The notes under the pieces were generated by a model. It made no database searches and was not told the origin of the DNA. It worked only from the letters and a program-made list of their open reading frames with translations. The translations under genes and the position numbers were made by a program. A stretch of DNA of 64,000 bases from Sulfuriferula thiophila (GTDB lineage Bacteria > Pseudomonadota > Gammaproteobacteria > Burkholderiales > Sulfuriferulaceae): positions 85,066 to 149,065 of the forward strand of contig NZ_BHGL01000001.1 in the NCBI RefSeq assembly GCF_003864975.1, read 5' to 3'. Within the stretch, counting starts at the first letter, position 1, and every line of letters starts with the position of its first letter. Below, in pieces: positions 54,694 to 63,977 of this stretch.

Positions 54694-55593
54694 ATGAATG
54701 CGCTCAAACCATTTTATGATCTGGCGGAAAAACTGCACTTGCCCGTGGCCTTTATGGTGGCGTTGCTGGTGTCGTTTTTTTTGCATGCGGCTGCATTGAG
54801 TTTGAACTTCAGAATGCCGGTCGTGAGTGAACAGAGCATGTTCACACCGCCGCTGGAAGTGGTGCTGGTAAACAGCAAATCGGCTACCCGGCCACATAAA
54901 GCTGATGCTTTGGCGCAGAGCAACCTGGATGGTGGCGGCAACACCGATGCGGATCGCCGTGCCAAGAGCCCCTTGCCGGCTATGTCACATGATCAGCGGC
55001 AGTCTGAAGCTGAGGCTGCGCAACAGCATGTGAAGCAGCTTGAGGAAGAAAGCCGCAAGATCATGACGCAACTCAAGTCGAATTACAGTCTCGCTAATGG
55101 CCAGCCGCATCCGGATAGCCCGGAAAAAACATCGCTGGTTAAATCGACTACCGGGAGCCTGTTAGAGCGTAGCCTGGAGATGGCGAAGCTGGAGGCGCAG
55201 ATTTCCCAGGAATATGATGCTTATCAGAAGCGACCGCGTAAAGTGTTTATCGGCGCCAGCGCGCAGGAGTACGTGTTTGCGCGTTATATAGAAGACTGGC
55301 GCATCAAGGTTGAACGGGTGGGCAACCAAAATTACCCCGATGCGGCGCGCCAGCAGAAAATATATGGCAAGCTGCAACTCACGGTATCGATCAAGGCGGA
55401 CGGCAGTCTGGAGGATGTCGAGGTGAGTCGGTCTTCCGGCTACAAGGTGCTGGATGCAGCCGCCGTTGCTATCGTGCGTCAGGCTGCGCCATATTCGCCA
55501 TTCCCGGAAGATGTACGCAAGAAAGCCGATGTGGTGGTCATTACGCGGACCTGGACATTTGCACCCGGTGATCAGTTGAGTACGAAAGAATAG
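54694..55593 (+). CDS. tonB: TonB family energy transducer
   Basis: The 299-residue protein has one N-terminal membrane helix (VAFMVALLVSFFLHAAALSL), a long polar linker and a C-terminal TonB domain with YPDAARQQKIYGKLQLTVSI and GYKVLDAAAVAIVRQAAPYSPFP. It transfers proton-motive energy from ExbBD (not in the window) to outer-membrane receptors, possibly BtuB. The linker is charged and Gln-rich rather than Pro-rich. It follows the RNase gene by 5 bases. Confidence 0.9.
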   Translation: MNALKPFYDLAEKLHLPVAFMVALLVSFFLHAAALSLNFRMPVVSEQSMFTPPLEVVLVNSKSATRPHKADALAQSNLDGGGNTDADRRAKSPLPAMSHDQRQSEAEAAQQHVKQLEEESRKIMTQLKSNYSLANGQPHPDSPEKTSLVKSTTGSLLERSLEMAKLEAQISQEYDAYQKRPRKVFIGASAQEYVFARYIEDWRIKVERVGNQNYPDAARQQKIYGKLQLTVSIKADGSLEDVEVSRSSGYKVLDAAAVAIVRQAAPYSPFPEDVRKKADVVVITRTWTFAPGDQLSTKE

Positions 55594-55667
55594 CCGCTGC
55601 AATTCATAGTTATATCAACGTCATGCTATAATTTATTCATTTATTTCATCTTATAAAGGCTAAACCC

Positions 55668-56675
55668 ATGCAAATTGGCACAACCATTGCGCAATTCCTC
55701 GCTGATGAACAGCGTGCGAACAACACCAACAATACCGACCTGCTTGCTCTGATGGGGCAAGTGGCTACTGCGTGTAAAGTGATCTCCAATGCGGTCAATA
55801 AAGGCGCATTGTCAGGTGTGATGGGCAGTCTGGATTCTGAAAATATCCAGGGCGAAACCCAGAAGAAGCTGGACGTGATCACCAACGAGATTTTCATACA
55901 AACTACCGAGCGCGGTGGTCAGTTGGCAGGTATGGCGTCTGAAGAAATGGATGACGTGTATGACATTCCTGCGCAATACGCGCATGGTAAATATCTGCTG
56001 GTATTCGATCCGCTGGATGGCTCATCTAACGTTGACGTGAATATCTCCGTGGGTACGATTTTCTCCATATTGCATTATGAAGGCAGTGCAGCCAACCCGG
56101 TTGCCGCTGACTTCCTCCAGCCTGGTACCAAGCAGGTTGCTGCGGGTTATGCATTGTATGGTTCTTCTACCATGCTGGTGATTACCACTGGTCACGGTGT
56201 GAATGGCTTTACTCTGGATAGCGATATCGGTGAATTCGTTTTGACCCATCCGGGCATGATGATTCCAGTTGATACCAAAGAGTTCGCGATTAATGCTTCT
56301 AACCAGCGTTTCTGGGAAGCGCCAGTTCAGCGTTATGTCAGCGAATGCGTTGCCGGTAAAACCGGTCCGCGCGGTCGTGATTTCAATATGCGCTGGGTGG
56401 CTTCCATGGTGGCAGAAGTGCATCGCATTATTATTCGTGGCGGTATCTTCATGTATCCTAAAGATACAAAAGACCCTGCTAAAGCCGGTAAATTGCGTTT
56501 GATGTACGAAGCTAACCCTATGAGCTTTATCGTTGAACAGGCGGGCGGTTTGTCCAGCACAGGTCGTCAGCGTATCCTGGATGTGCAGCCAGAAGGTTTG
56601 CATCAGCGCGTACCAGTGATCCTGGGTTCTAAAAATGAAGTTGAGGTTGTGTTGTCATACCACGCCGGTATGTAA
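55668..56675 (+). CDS. fbp: Fructose-1,6-bisphosphatase class I
   Basis: Fbp removes the 1-phosphate of fructose 1,6-bisphosphate in gluconeogenesis and, in autotrophs, in the Calvin cycle. The 335-residue protein has the Mg2+ site [50 protein letters not shown] and [28 protein letters not shown] ribosome-site region precedes the ATG. A strong terminator follows. Confidence 0.96.
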   Translation: MQIGTTIAQFLADEQRANNTNNTDLLALMGQVATACKVISNAVNKGALSGVMGSLDSENIQGETQKKLDVITNEIFIQTTERGGQLAGMASEEMDDVYDIPAQYAHGKYLLVFDPLDGSSNVDVNISVGTIFSILHYEGSAANPVAADFLQPGTKQVAAGYALYGSSTMLVITTGHGVNGFTLDSDIGEFVLTHPGMMIPVDTKEFAINASNQRFWEAPVQRYVSECVAGKTGPRGRDFNMRWVASMVAEVHRIIIRGGIFMYPKDTKDPAKAGKLRLMYEANPMSFIVEQAGGLSSTGRQRILDVQPEGLHQRVPVILGSKNEVEVVLSYHAGM

Positions 56676-56690
56676 TCAGGTCGTTTCATC

Positions 56691-56723
56691 AAAAAAGCAC
56701 AACTGCGGTTGTGCTTTTTTTTT
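56691..56723 (+). terminator. Intrinsic terminator after fbp
   Basis: GCACAAC-TGCG-GTTGTGC (56697-56714) is flanked by an A-run before and nine T after, so it can stop fbp and also weakly act for tilS on the other strand. Confidence 0.93.
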
Positions 56724-56732
56724 GGCCGGTGC

Positions 56733-58076
56733 TCAGGTGTCGGTTAACCAGTTAATCTGCAATGCTTCTTCGCCGGGTTTGGCTTGCCAGTCACATGCGC
56801 TACCGATGCCGGGCACATGAATGAGGGTGTCGCCACTGTAAATCAGGGGGGTGCGATCACGTAGCCACGGCGGAATACCGGCTTCTTGCAGCAGTATTTT
56901 GAGACGACGATTGGGGCGCTGGCAATCCGGGCGGAATGTTTCGCCACCTTGACGCAGGCGGATATTGATGTCGTGCAGTTTGTTCATATCCAGCCCATTA
57001 GCCCGCTCATGCTGGAAAGTGAGGATGCCGCCCAGTTCGGTCAGCGTAAGTTGTGCTTCGCCTTGCCAGTGCCAGCGGCAATTGTGGGTCGGTGGGGGTA
57101 GTTGTTTGACCAGGTAGGCGTAGTGCTTGAAGCGATGCAAGGTATGGCCGTCATGGCTGATAGTAATGCTGCTGTCAGCATCAGCATGCATGAGTTGTTC
57201 GAGCATCTCCGCTAAGCGGGTCTGGCTGGGCATTCCAAGAGCATGTGTAGCCAGGAAATGGCGCAACAGGTTACGTGCGCGTGCCGGAGTGAGGCTGGCC
57301 AGATACTGGCAATTGATGCCTTGGTTGTGAATGGCCTGGGCAGCATCCAGTTGCGCGAGTTCATCCAGTAGTTGATCTGCTTCGGCCAGATTGTGTGCAC
57401 TGCGTGCAATCGTAGCGCGCCAGGCTGGATATCGCTGGTTGAGCAGAGGCAGAATGTCGTGACGCAGGAAGTTGCGGGCGTAACGCGTGTCCTGATTGCT
57501 TTCGTCTTCTATCCAGTGCAGCTCGTATTGCTTGGCCCAATCCAGTATGGCGCTGCGGTCACTGTCCAGTAGCGGGCGTAAATATAAGGGGTGGCCCGGC
57601 TGCTGGCGTAATACCGGCATGCCCGCCAAGCCTTTGGCACCGGCACCGCGCAACAGTTGTAGCATAAAAGTTTCGGCCTGATCATCACGGTGATGGGCCA
57701 GGGCAATGTATTCGGCATCCTGATGCTGGAATTCGGCATAGCGAGCGTGGCGTGCAGCGGCTTCCAGGCCGAGTTCGGCGCGGTGTTGCAGAGAGATTCT
57801 GCTGATATGTAATGGAATGTTCAGCTTCGTGCAGAGCTGTTGGCACGTGTGTGCCCAGTGATCAGCATTTGGACTGATGCCATGGTGAACATGTATGGCG
57901 GAAAGTGCCAACGGATATTCTGCTCGTAGCAGGGTAAACAGATGCAGGAGTACGACAGAATCTACGCCGCCACTCAAGGCAATACACAATCGGCTTTCGG
58001 GCGCGACGTGATTGATCACGTGCGCCCGAAATGAAGTGTATAACTTATTTGGCAGGTGTGTCTTTGTAACGTCCAT
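56733..58076 (-). CDS. tilS: tRNA(Ile)-lysidine synthase TilS
   Basis: TilS changes C34 of the CAU-anticodon tRNA-Ile to lysidine, using ATP and lysine. The 447-residue protein has the PP-loop S-G-G-V-D-S at 35-40, [34 protein letters not shown] in parts, and the C-terminal domain with [21 protein letters not shown]. Its first codons overlap the accA end by 32 bases, so a later start is possible. The accA-tilS order is common. Confidence 0.93.
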   Translation of the reverse strand: MDVTKTHLPNKLYTSFRAHVINHVAPESRLCIALSGGVDSVVLLHLFTLLRAEYPLALSAIHVHHGISPNADHWAHTCQQLCTKLNIPLHISRISLQHRAELGLEAAARHARYAEFQHQDAEYIALAHHRDDQAETFMLQLLRGAGAKGLAGMPVLRQQPGHPLYLRPLLDSDRSAILDWAKQYELHWIEDESNQDTRYARNFLRHDILPLLNQRYPAWRATIARSAHNLAEADQLLDELAQLDAAQAIHNQGINCQYLASLTPARARNLLRHFLATHALGMPSQTRLAEMLEQLMHADADSSITISHDGHTLHRFKHYAYLVKQLPPPTHNCRWHWQGEAQLTLTELGGILTFQHERANGLDMNKLHDINIRLRQGGETFRPDCQRPNRRLKILLQEAGIPPWLRDRTPLIYSGDTLIHVPGIGSACDWQAKPGEEALQINWLTDT

Positions 58077-59013
58077 AGCTCATGAGGCGCTGATAGCGAG
58101 TTTTGAGCAGGGTGTCGATAGGCTGTTTTTGAAGATCAGCAAGGGATTCTTCCAGAGCCGTTTTCATGGCGTGCATCATGGTAGCAGGGTCGCGATGCGA
58201 TCCTCCGGTTGGTTCTGGAATGATGCGGTCTATCAGACCGAATGATTTCAAACGCGGAGCCGTGATGCCCAGTGTTTCTGCAGCAATTGGCGCGTTCTCT
58301 GCACTTTTCCACAAGATAGAAGCACAACCTTCCGGTGAAATGACAGAGTAAGTTGAATATTGCAGCATCATGGTCTGATCACCGATACCAATAGCTAACG
58401 CACCGCCAGAGCCGCCTTCGCCGATGACTGTGCAAATAATCGGCGTGCGTAACTCAGCCATAACGTATAAGTTGCGCGCAATTGCTTCGGATTGGCCGCG
58501 TTCTTCTGCACCAATGCCAGGGTAAGCGCCTGGCGTGTCGATAAAGGTCATGACCGGAATGCCGAATTTTTCGGCCAGACGCATTAAGCGTAATGCTTTA
58601 CGATAGCCTTCCGGACGCGGCATGCCAAAGTTGCGATAGATTTTTTCTTTGGTGTCGCGGCCTTTCTGATGGCCGATGATCATGACGCTTTGGTCGTTGA
58701 AACGGGCAATGCCCCCAACAATGGCGTGGTCGTCACCGAAGGCGCGGTCGCCGTGCAGTTCTTCAAAATCGGAAAATAGTGCTCCGATATAGTCCAGGCT
58801 ATATGGGCGTTGCGGGTGTCGGGCAACTTGTGAAATTTGCCATGGAGTGAGTTTGGCGTATATATCCTGAGTCAGCTTCGCACTCTTTTTTTCTAATAGG
58901 ATCAGCTCTTTTGAAATATCCAGCGTGGAATCATCTTGCACGCAACGGAGTTCTTCAATTTTGGCTTCTAACTCTGCAATGGGCTGTTCAAAGTCCAGAA
59001 AGGTGGTTTTCAT
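58045..59013 (-). CDS. accA: Acetyl-CoA carboxylase carboxyltransferase subunit alpha
   Basis: AccA with AccD transfers carboxyl from carboxybiotin to acetyl-CoA, the first step of fatty-acid synthesis. The 322-residue protein begins [20 protein letters not shown] and has [32 protein letters not shown] and [15 protein letters not shown]. The length and blocks are standard. The 90 bases up to slyD hold no other gene. Confidence 0.97.
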   Translation of the reverse strand: MKTTFLDFEQPIAELEAKIEELRCVQDDSTLDISKELILLEKKSAKLTQDIYAKLTPWQISQVARHPQRPYSLDYIGALFSDFEELHGDRAFGDDHAIVGGIARFNDQSVMIIGHQKGRDTKEKIYRNFGMPRPEGYRKALRLMRLAEKFGIPVMTFIDTPGAYPGIGAEERGQSEAIARNLYVMAELRTPIICTVIGEGGSGGALAIGIGDQTMMLQYSTYSVISPEGCASILWKSAENAPIAAETLGITAPRLKSFGLIDRIIPEPTGGSHRDPATMMHAMKTALEESLADLQKQPIDTLLKTRYQRLMSYGRYKDTPAK

Positions 59014-59103
59014 GGGCAGCTTGGGCCGTTACAAAACGGTATGGTAGTGGATTCGGAAAATAATACAACAGATAGGCGGCAAAGAATTTGCCGCCGTGCA
59101 GTT

Positions 59104-59583
59104 TTAATGATGATGGCCGTGGTCGCCATGAGCATGGCCGTGGGTGATTTCCTCTTCGGTTGCTGGGCGCACATCGGTAACGTGGCACTTGAATTTCAGG
59201 GTCTGTCCAGCCAATGGGTGATTACCGTCAACCATAACGGTATCTTCAGTAATTTCAGTCACGGTGTAGAGCATAAATTCGTCAGTGCCTTCAGCGGCGC
59301 CTTCAAACTGCATGCCGACGGACGCTTCAGCAGGGAATAAGTGACGTGGCTCAGCGCGGATAAGTTCAGCTTCGTATTCACCAAATGCATATTCTGGCTC
59401 CAGCGTGACTTCGATGTCATCGCCGACATTCTTGCCTTCCAGTGCTTCTTCAACGGTAGGGAAGATGCCGTCATAACCGCCGTGCAAATAGCTGACAGCT
59501 TCGCTGCCGTTTTCCAGGATTTCACCTGCTAAATTGCTCAGTTCGTAGGTGATGGTAACAATGGTGTTTTTTGCGATTTGCAT
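59104..59583 (-). CDS. slyD: SlyD-type FKBP peptidyl-prolyl isomerase
   Basis: The 159-residue protein has YLHGGYDGIFPTVEEALEGK and VTLEPEYAFGEYEAEL, the FKBP catalytic region with the insert-in-flap chaperone domain of SlyD. The tail is His-rich (HGHAHGDHGHHH), typical of SlyD, and can bind nickel or other metals. It acts in the cytoplasm in folding and metal supply. Confidence 0.92.
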   Translation of the reverse strand: MQIAKNTIVTITYELSNLAGEILENGSEAVSYLHGGYDGIFPTVEEALEGKNVGDDIEVTLEPEYAFGEYEAELIRAEPRHLFPAEASVGMQFEGAAEGTDEFMLYTVTEITEDTVMVDGNHPLAGQTLKFKCHVTDVRPATEEEITHGHAHGDHGHHH

Positions 59584-59649
59584 AATGTTTCCTCAATGGG
59601 GCGGATAAATTTTATGCGGATATTCTAACGCATTTCGGGATTATAATTC

Positions 59650-60774
59650 ATGCCTATGAATAAACAATTACTTGGCGGCATCAGCCGCGACGAATTTCTG
59701 CGGGATTATTGGCAAAAACAACCTTTGCTGGTGCGTAATGCTATCCCTGAATTTACTGGCCTGATCGATCCGGCTGCGTTGTTTGAGCTGGCCGGCAATG
59801 AGGATGTTGAAGCGCGTCTGGTGCGGCAAAAGACCAAAGGCTGGGATTTGCAGCATGGCCCGTTTGACGAAAGTGACTTCAAGGCTAAGCGCGGAGGTGC
59901 GGTGTGGACCTTGCTAGTCCAGGAGTTGAATCATTATTTACCGTCAGGTGAAGCCTTGTTGCAGCAGTTTGATTTCATTCCCCATGCGCGGCTGGACGAT
60001 TTGATGGTGAGCTATGCTGTCCCTGGTGGCGGTGTCGGCCCGCATTTCGATTCCTATGATGTGTTTCTGCTGCAAGGTCACGGGCATAGGCGCTGGCAGA
60101 TCAGTGCGCAGGACGACCTGACGCTGATTGATGGCGCGCCATTGCGGATATTGCAGAATTTTGAAGCTGAGCAGGAGTGGGTATTGGGGCCTGGTGATAT
60201 GCTGTATTTGCCGCCACGTTACGCGCATGACGGTGTCGCCCTGGATGAGTGCATGACGTATTCGATAGGCTTCCGTGCGCCGACTACGCAGGAAATCGCA
60301 ACGCAGTTTCTGGTTTATATGCAGGACAAGATTGAATTAGAGGGGCGTTACCAGGACCCTGATCTCGCATTGCAAGTACATCCGGCAGAAATAGGTGCGG
60401 CTATGGTTGATCAAATGGCAGCCATGATTGCGCAGGTTCAGTGGGGGCGTGCAGATGTGGCAGATTTCCTGGGGCGTTATTTGACCGAACCTAAACCGCA
60501 TGTATATTTTCAGCCGCCGCAGCGTGCCCTTGGCTTTGAGAAATTTGCGGCTCAGGCAAATAAAAAAGGCGTGCGTCTGGCGCCGCAGTCGCGCATGCTA
60601 TTTCATGCTGATCAATATTATTTGAATGGCGAGCCGGTAACTTTGGCCGGATGCCGTGATGCATTGCAGGCATTGGCGGATACGCGTCAGATTAATACAA
60701 GTATGGCTGATGATGTGTTGATGGAATGGTTGTACGACGCTTATGTGGATGGTTACCTCATTATAGGAGGCTAA
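59650..60774 (+). CDS. roxA: Ribosomal protein L16 arginine hydroxylase-like JmjC oxygenase (RoxA/YcfD)
   Basis: The 374-residue protein has the cupin/JmjC fold with Fe(II) ligands H132-x-D134 (PHFDSYD) and His193 (PPRYAHDG). It starts ISRDEFLRDYWQKQPLLVRN and has WVLGPGDMLYLPPRY. YcfD-type enzymes hydroxylate Arg81 of ribosomal protein L16 with 2-oxoglutarate and oxygen. The C-terminal winged-helix part (about 210-374) is present. The next gene starts 4 bases after the stop. Confidence 0.9.
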   Translation: MPMNKQLLGGISRDEFLRDYWQKQPLLVRNAIPEFTGLIDPAALFELAGNEDVEARLVRQKTKGWDLQHGPFDESDFKAKRGGAVWTLLVQELNHYLPSGEALLQQFDFIPHARLDDLMVSYAVPGGGVGPHFDSYDVFLLQGHGHRRWQISAQDDLTLIDGAPLRILQNFEAEQEWVLGPGDMLYLPPRYAHDGVALDECMTYSIGFRAPTTQEIATQFLVYMQDKIELEGRYQDPDLALQVHPAEIGAAMVDQMAAMIAQVQWGRADVADFLGRYLTEPKPHVYFQPPQRALGFEKFAAQANKKGVRLAPQSRMLFHADQYYLNGEPVTLAGCRDALQALADTRQINTSMADDVLMEWLYDAYVDGYLIIGG

Positions 60775-60778
60775 TGTC

Positions 60779-61273
60779 ATGGCAGATGTATTTGATACAG
60801 ACCATGATTATCAGGTGTTTGCTACATTAAGTGAATACCGGCTAGCGGTGGATGTAGTTATAGCATCGGCTCAGAGAGATTTGCACGTATTCGATACCGA
60901 TCTTTTCGATATTGCATTTGATGATCTGGCGCGTTACGAACTGTTGCGTAATTATTTGGCACGCGGGGCTGTCAGTCGATTGTGGATAGTGCTGCGGGAT
61001 GTTCAATACTTGCAGCAACGGGCGGCGCGCATGCAAAGACTGATGCGCGATTTTTCGCACCAGATTCAAATTCGGCAGGTCGCAGAAACGCGGGAAACGG
61101 ATGCCTTTATATATAGCGATGCAGGTGTGTGTCTATATCGTCCACAGCATGAACATGCCAAATCAATATTGACGCATCGTGATCCTGCGCGGTGTCGCTT
61201 GTTTGCAGGGCGATTCGCGCTTATGTTCGATGCGGCAGAACAGCCGGTTTCAGCAACAACTCTGGGTTTGTAA
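60779..61273 (+). CDS. Conserved hypothetical protein (DUF7931-like, betaproteobacterial)
   Basis: The 164-residue soluble protein has YRLAVDVVIASAQRDLHVFD, LRNYLARGAVSRLWIVLRD and DAFIYSDAGVCLYRP, a pattern reminiscent of a reduced phospholipase D-like fold without HKD motifs. I recall it as a conserved unknown in betaproteobacteria, often near ycfD-type genes. GGAGG at 60766-60770 is its ribosome site, and it is probably cotranscribed with roxA. Confidence 0.7.
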   Translation: MADVFDTDHDYQVFATLSEYRLAVDVVIASAQRDLHVFDTDLFDIAFDDLARYELLRNYLARGAVSRLWIVLRDVQYLQQRAARMQRLMRDFSHQIQIRQVAETRETDAFIYSDAGVCLYRPQHEHAKSILTHRDPARCRLFAGRFALMFDAAEQPVSATTLGL

Positions 61274-61322
61274 TAGGTCATTATGCAAGACCGTAAAAAA
61301 GTAGTTGACAAGAAAGTTATAA

Positions 61323-61444
61323 TATTAGAAAATTCTAATAACGCTGATTCTTCAGCTCTTTCCCCAAGAGCTTCAGTGTTGTCTCCTCCATCCTCCTTCA
61401 TAAGAGGATTTTTAAACCCGGGTATGATTACCCGGGTTTTTTTT
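61323..61444 (+). ncRNA. Candidate small RNA with CU-rich stretch and intrinsic terminator
   Basis: No gene is present between 61274 and 61625, but a compact structured unit is. TATAAT (61318-61323) leads into an 18-base palindrome (TATTAGAA-AA-TTCTAATA, 61323-61340). Next comes a hairpin with AGCTCTT and AAGAGCT around TCCCC (61354-61372). A single-stranded CU-rich run (GTCTCCTCCATCCTCC, 61381-61396) follows, with two CCTCC anti-Shine-Dalgarno motifs. The unit ends in a strong terminator. This is the layout of a trans-acting sRNA that blocks ribosome sites. No family is recognised. The start is uncertain because no -35 at normal spacing is seen. Confidence 0.55.
61414..61444 (+). terminator. 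Strong intrinsic terminator of the candidate sRNA
   Basis: AACCCGGGTA and TACCCGGGTT form a 10-bp stem with a 4-base loop, followed by a run of eight T (61437-61444). It stands 140 bases after the preceding gene, too far to be simply its end. Confidence 0.93.
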
Positions 61445-61625
61445 GCCTGTTATTTGCGTTAACCGCCATTTCTGATGTTTCTGCTGATATCGTTCTGTGA
61501 TGCTGCTATGCAGAAGGCTTTGCTTTGGGCTAAACTGAATTGTCTGACTTTTCGCTGATTTGTAATATTGCAGTATTAAAACTCAGATACCATACTTAAA
61601 ATGTTGAATGATTGTGAGGGTGTGC

Positions 61626-62471
61626 ATGATTTATCCTGATGCTTTTGCGAGTTTGGAGCGAGTACGTTGGAATATGGCGCAAGATGTGCCGTGGGATAGT
61701 TTTCAGGCTGATATGTTGACTGACGAGCAGGCGGCAACAATTAAAATGAATGCGATCACGGAATGGTCAGCTTTGCCTGCGACAGAAATGTTTCTGCGCG
61801 ATTTCCAGCACGATAGTGATTTTTCTGCGTTTATGTCCGTCTGGTTTTATGAAGAGCAGAAGCATGCGCTGGTGTTGATGGAGTATTTACGGCGTTTTCG
61901 TCCAGATATGGTGCCAACAGAAGCTGAGTTGCATGAAGTGCGTTTCGAGTTTGATCCGGCGCCGCCGATGGAAACCTTGATGCTGCATTTCTGTGGCGAA
62001 ATCCGCCTGACCCAGTGGTATCGCTGTGCCGGTCAATGGCATACAGAGCCAGTGATCAAACATATTTATGGTTTGCTGTCAGGTGATGAAGCGCGTCATG
62101 GCGGTATATATTTCCGTTATATGCAGCAGGCAATTGAACGGCTGGGCGATGAAGCGCGGGCCGCTTTTTCTAAAGTGGGTGTGCTGATGACCAGTTCGTC
62201 ACGTAGTGCGAAAGCGCTGCATCCGACCAACTTGCACGTTAGCCAGTCGTTGTTCCCAAATGACACCGTGCAAAGCCGTCTGCCTGATCCGGCATGGCTG
62301 GAACATTGGCTGGATGAGCAGATTCGCTTTGATGCGCCATGGGAAGCGAAGGTGGTGAATACCATACTGACCAAACTATCCAATCTGTTTGGTCGTAACT
62401 TTGAGAGCACCAAAGATTTGAACCGCTATCGTAAAGAAGTTGGGCAAGCGGTTACAGCCGTCGCTGTATAA
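61626..62471 (+). CDS. Diiron ferritin-like protein (acyl-ACP desaturase/oxygenase-like)
   Basis: From ATG 61626 (MIYPDAFASLERVRW) the protein has 281 residues and a full set of diiron ligands in helical spacing: Glu46, E77-x-x-H80 (YEEQKHA), Glu125 (FCGEIRL) and E155-x-x-H158 (GDEARHG). This pattern is shared by stearoyl-ACP desaturases and related oxygenases. The substrate is unknown. A GAGGGTG ribosome site fits this start better than the upstream ATG at 61608. Its 3' end overlaps the convergent dehydrogenase gene by 20 bases. Confidence 0.75.
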   Translation: MIYPDAFASLERVRWNMAQDVPWDSFQADMLTDEQAATIKMNAITEWSALPATEMFLRDFQHDSDFSAFMSVWFYEEQKHALVLMEYLRRFRPDMVPTEAELHEVRFEFDPAPPMETLMLHFCGEIRLTQWYRCAGQWHTEPVIKHIYGLLSGDEARHGGIYFRYMQQAIERLGDEARAAFSKVGVLMTSSSRSAKALHPTNLHVSQSLFPNDTVQSRLPDPAWLEHWLDEQIRFDAPWEAKVVNTILTKLSNLFGRNFESTKDLNRYRKEVGQAVTAVAV

Positions 62472-63645
62472 TCTCGGCCACCTCATCATCGGTCAAGGTG
62501 ATGGGGTTGGTTTTCATGCTGCTACCACGGCTATTGGCAACGATGCGTGGAATATCGGCAGTGGTCACGCCATAACTGGATAGTCTGGGCAGTAGCATGT
62601 GCTCTGTCCAGTTTTCTAAAATACCTACTAATGTCTGCCGCGCAGTCTGGTCATCTAATCCCTGATTTTTTGCTATGAGCCGACCAGCATCGGCATATTT
62701 CTTTAAAGCGCCATGTTGGGGATCGCGAATTAACAGGGCCCTAATATTGATCTCGGTCGCTGTTGCGACGAGCGTGCCGCAAACCACGCCGTGAGGAATC
62801 GGGAAAAATGCCCCAAGCGGTGATGCTAGGCCGTGGACAGAGCCCAGGCCGACCTGGGCAAGCGTAATGCCCGATAACAGTGCGGCATATGCCATCAGTG
62901 CAGGGGCGTCGGGGTGGCCGTTTTGGCCAAGGTACCAGTTAAGCAATCCTTCGTTCGCGGCTTCCAGGCCGCTCAAGGCTAATGCGTCAGTAAAAGCATT
63001 GGCTTTAGAAGATACGAAGGATTCCAGTAGCTGTGTGAACGCATCCATGCCGTTAGCGGCGATCATTTCGGGTGTGCACGTATCAAGCAGATCGGGATCA
63101 ATGATGGCGTATTCAGCCACAAGCTGCTCGTTGCGAAACGATTTTTTGAACCCGTTAATGCCGTGAGTACTTAACACTGCATTTTTGGTGGCTTCAGACC
63201 CAGTGCCCGCGCTAGTGGGTACAGCGATAAACGGCACGGATGGTCCAAGATAATTCAACTCCGGACCAACCCCTTCTAAATAGTCCATTACAGAGTGCCC
63301 GGCATTGAGCAAGCCGGCGATAGCTTTGGCTGCGTCGAGTGCGCTGCCACCCCCAATGCCGATTACGACATCAATCTCAGTTCCTCGAAGCTGAGATATG
63401 GACTCGTCAATAAATTGCGGAGTGGGCTCGCCTGTTACGCGAATGCTTCTATAGTCTATGCCAATGGCGGAAAGCTCGCTGGTAAGCTGGTTCCAGTAAC
63501 TGGAGGACTGAAACGAAGACGCGCCAGTAATAATAAGAGCATATTTGCCATAAAGACTGGCAATTTTAGGAAGCAGGGCGAACTTGCCGGAGCCAAACTC
63601 AATGCGTGGCAGGCGGGAAATGCTGAATGTAGTAACCATGGTCAT
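62452..63645 (-). CDS. Iron-type (type III) alcohol dehydrogenase
   Basis: The 397-residue protein has IEFGSGKFALLPKIA near the start, the nucleotide loop VVIGIGGGSALDAAKA, VPTSAGTGSEAT and the metal site region SVHGLASPLGAFFPIPHGVV. The first metal pair reads MDAFTQ, so the common His four residues after the Asp is Gln here. The subfamily includes NAD(P)-linked dehydrogenases for alcohols and aldehydes; the substrate is unknown. ATG 63645 or 63639 is the start. It lies next to the diiron protein but on the opposite strand. Confidence 0.85.
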   Translation of the reverse strand: MTMVTTFSISRLPRIEFGSGKFALLPKIASLYGKYALIITGASSFQSSSYWNQLTSELSAIGIDYRSIRVTGEPTPQFIDESISQLRGTEIDVVIGIGGGSALDAAKAIAGLLNAGHSVMDYLEGVGPELNYLGPSVPFIAVPTSAGTGSEATKNAVLSTHGINGFKKSFRNEQLVAEYAIIDPDLLDTCTPEMIAANGMDAFTQLLESFVSSKANAFTDALALSGLEAANEGLLNWYLGQNGHPDAPALMAYAALLSGITLAQVGLGSVHGLASPLGAFFPIPHGVVCGTLVATATEINIRALLIRDPQHGALKKYADAGRLIAKNQGLDDQTARQTLVGILENWTEHMLLPRLSSYGVTTADIPRIVANSRGSSMKTNPITLTDDEVAEIIQRRL

Positions 63646-63773
63646 TGTCTGGTTTGATAAGGCTAAAAAAGTGATGGGTAGATGTATAAAGCAAAATGCT
63701 ATAAAACTCAGTTGCTTAAGCTTATTCTCGCAGGAAAGTTATAAGGCCGCCAAGCAAAAAATTAAATAAAGTG

Positions 63774-63803
63774 TTGACGGGCATAGATAGGCTTTGCTAT
63801 AGT
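63774..63803 (+). promoter_or_regulatory. Strong sigma70 promoter of the tRNA-fMet (and possibly rRNA) transcript
   Basis: TTGACG (63774-63779) and TATAGT (63798-63803) are separated by 18 bases. A GC-rich discriminator and leader follow (CTCGACGCGGCGC), as in stable-RNA promoters under stringent control. The tRNA starts 53 bases after the -10 box. Confidence 0.85.
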
Positions 63804-63856
63804 CTCACCTCTCGACGCGGCGCACACAGCGCGGCGAAGATAAAGAAACATTCGGA

Positions 63857-63933
<77 letters not shown>

Positions 63934-63942
63934 AGCAACATC

Positions 63943-63977
63943 GCTCTTTAACAACTAAACAATCGATAAGTGTGGGT
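63943..63977 (+). promoter_or_regulatory. boxA antitermination site and rRNA-leader-like sequence
   Basis: GCTCTTTAACA (63943-63953) matches the boxA element of ribosomal RNA operons. CGATAAGTGTGGGT (63964-63977) follows, as in leaders and spacers of betaproteobacterial rRNA operons. The window ends 23 bases later, so 16S or 23S rRNA may begin just outside. boxA binds NusB/S10 and prevents Rho termination. Confidence 0.75.

Noticed and set aside
61305..61323. TTGACA and TATAAT close together as a promoter for the candidate sRNA
   Set aside because: The two hexamers are only 7 bases apart, so they cannot serve together as -35 and -10; only the TATAAT is kept as a possible -10.
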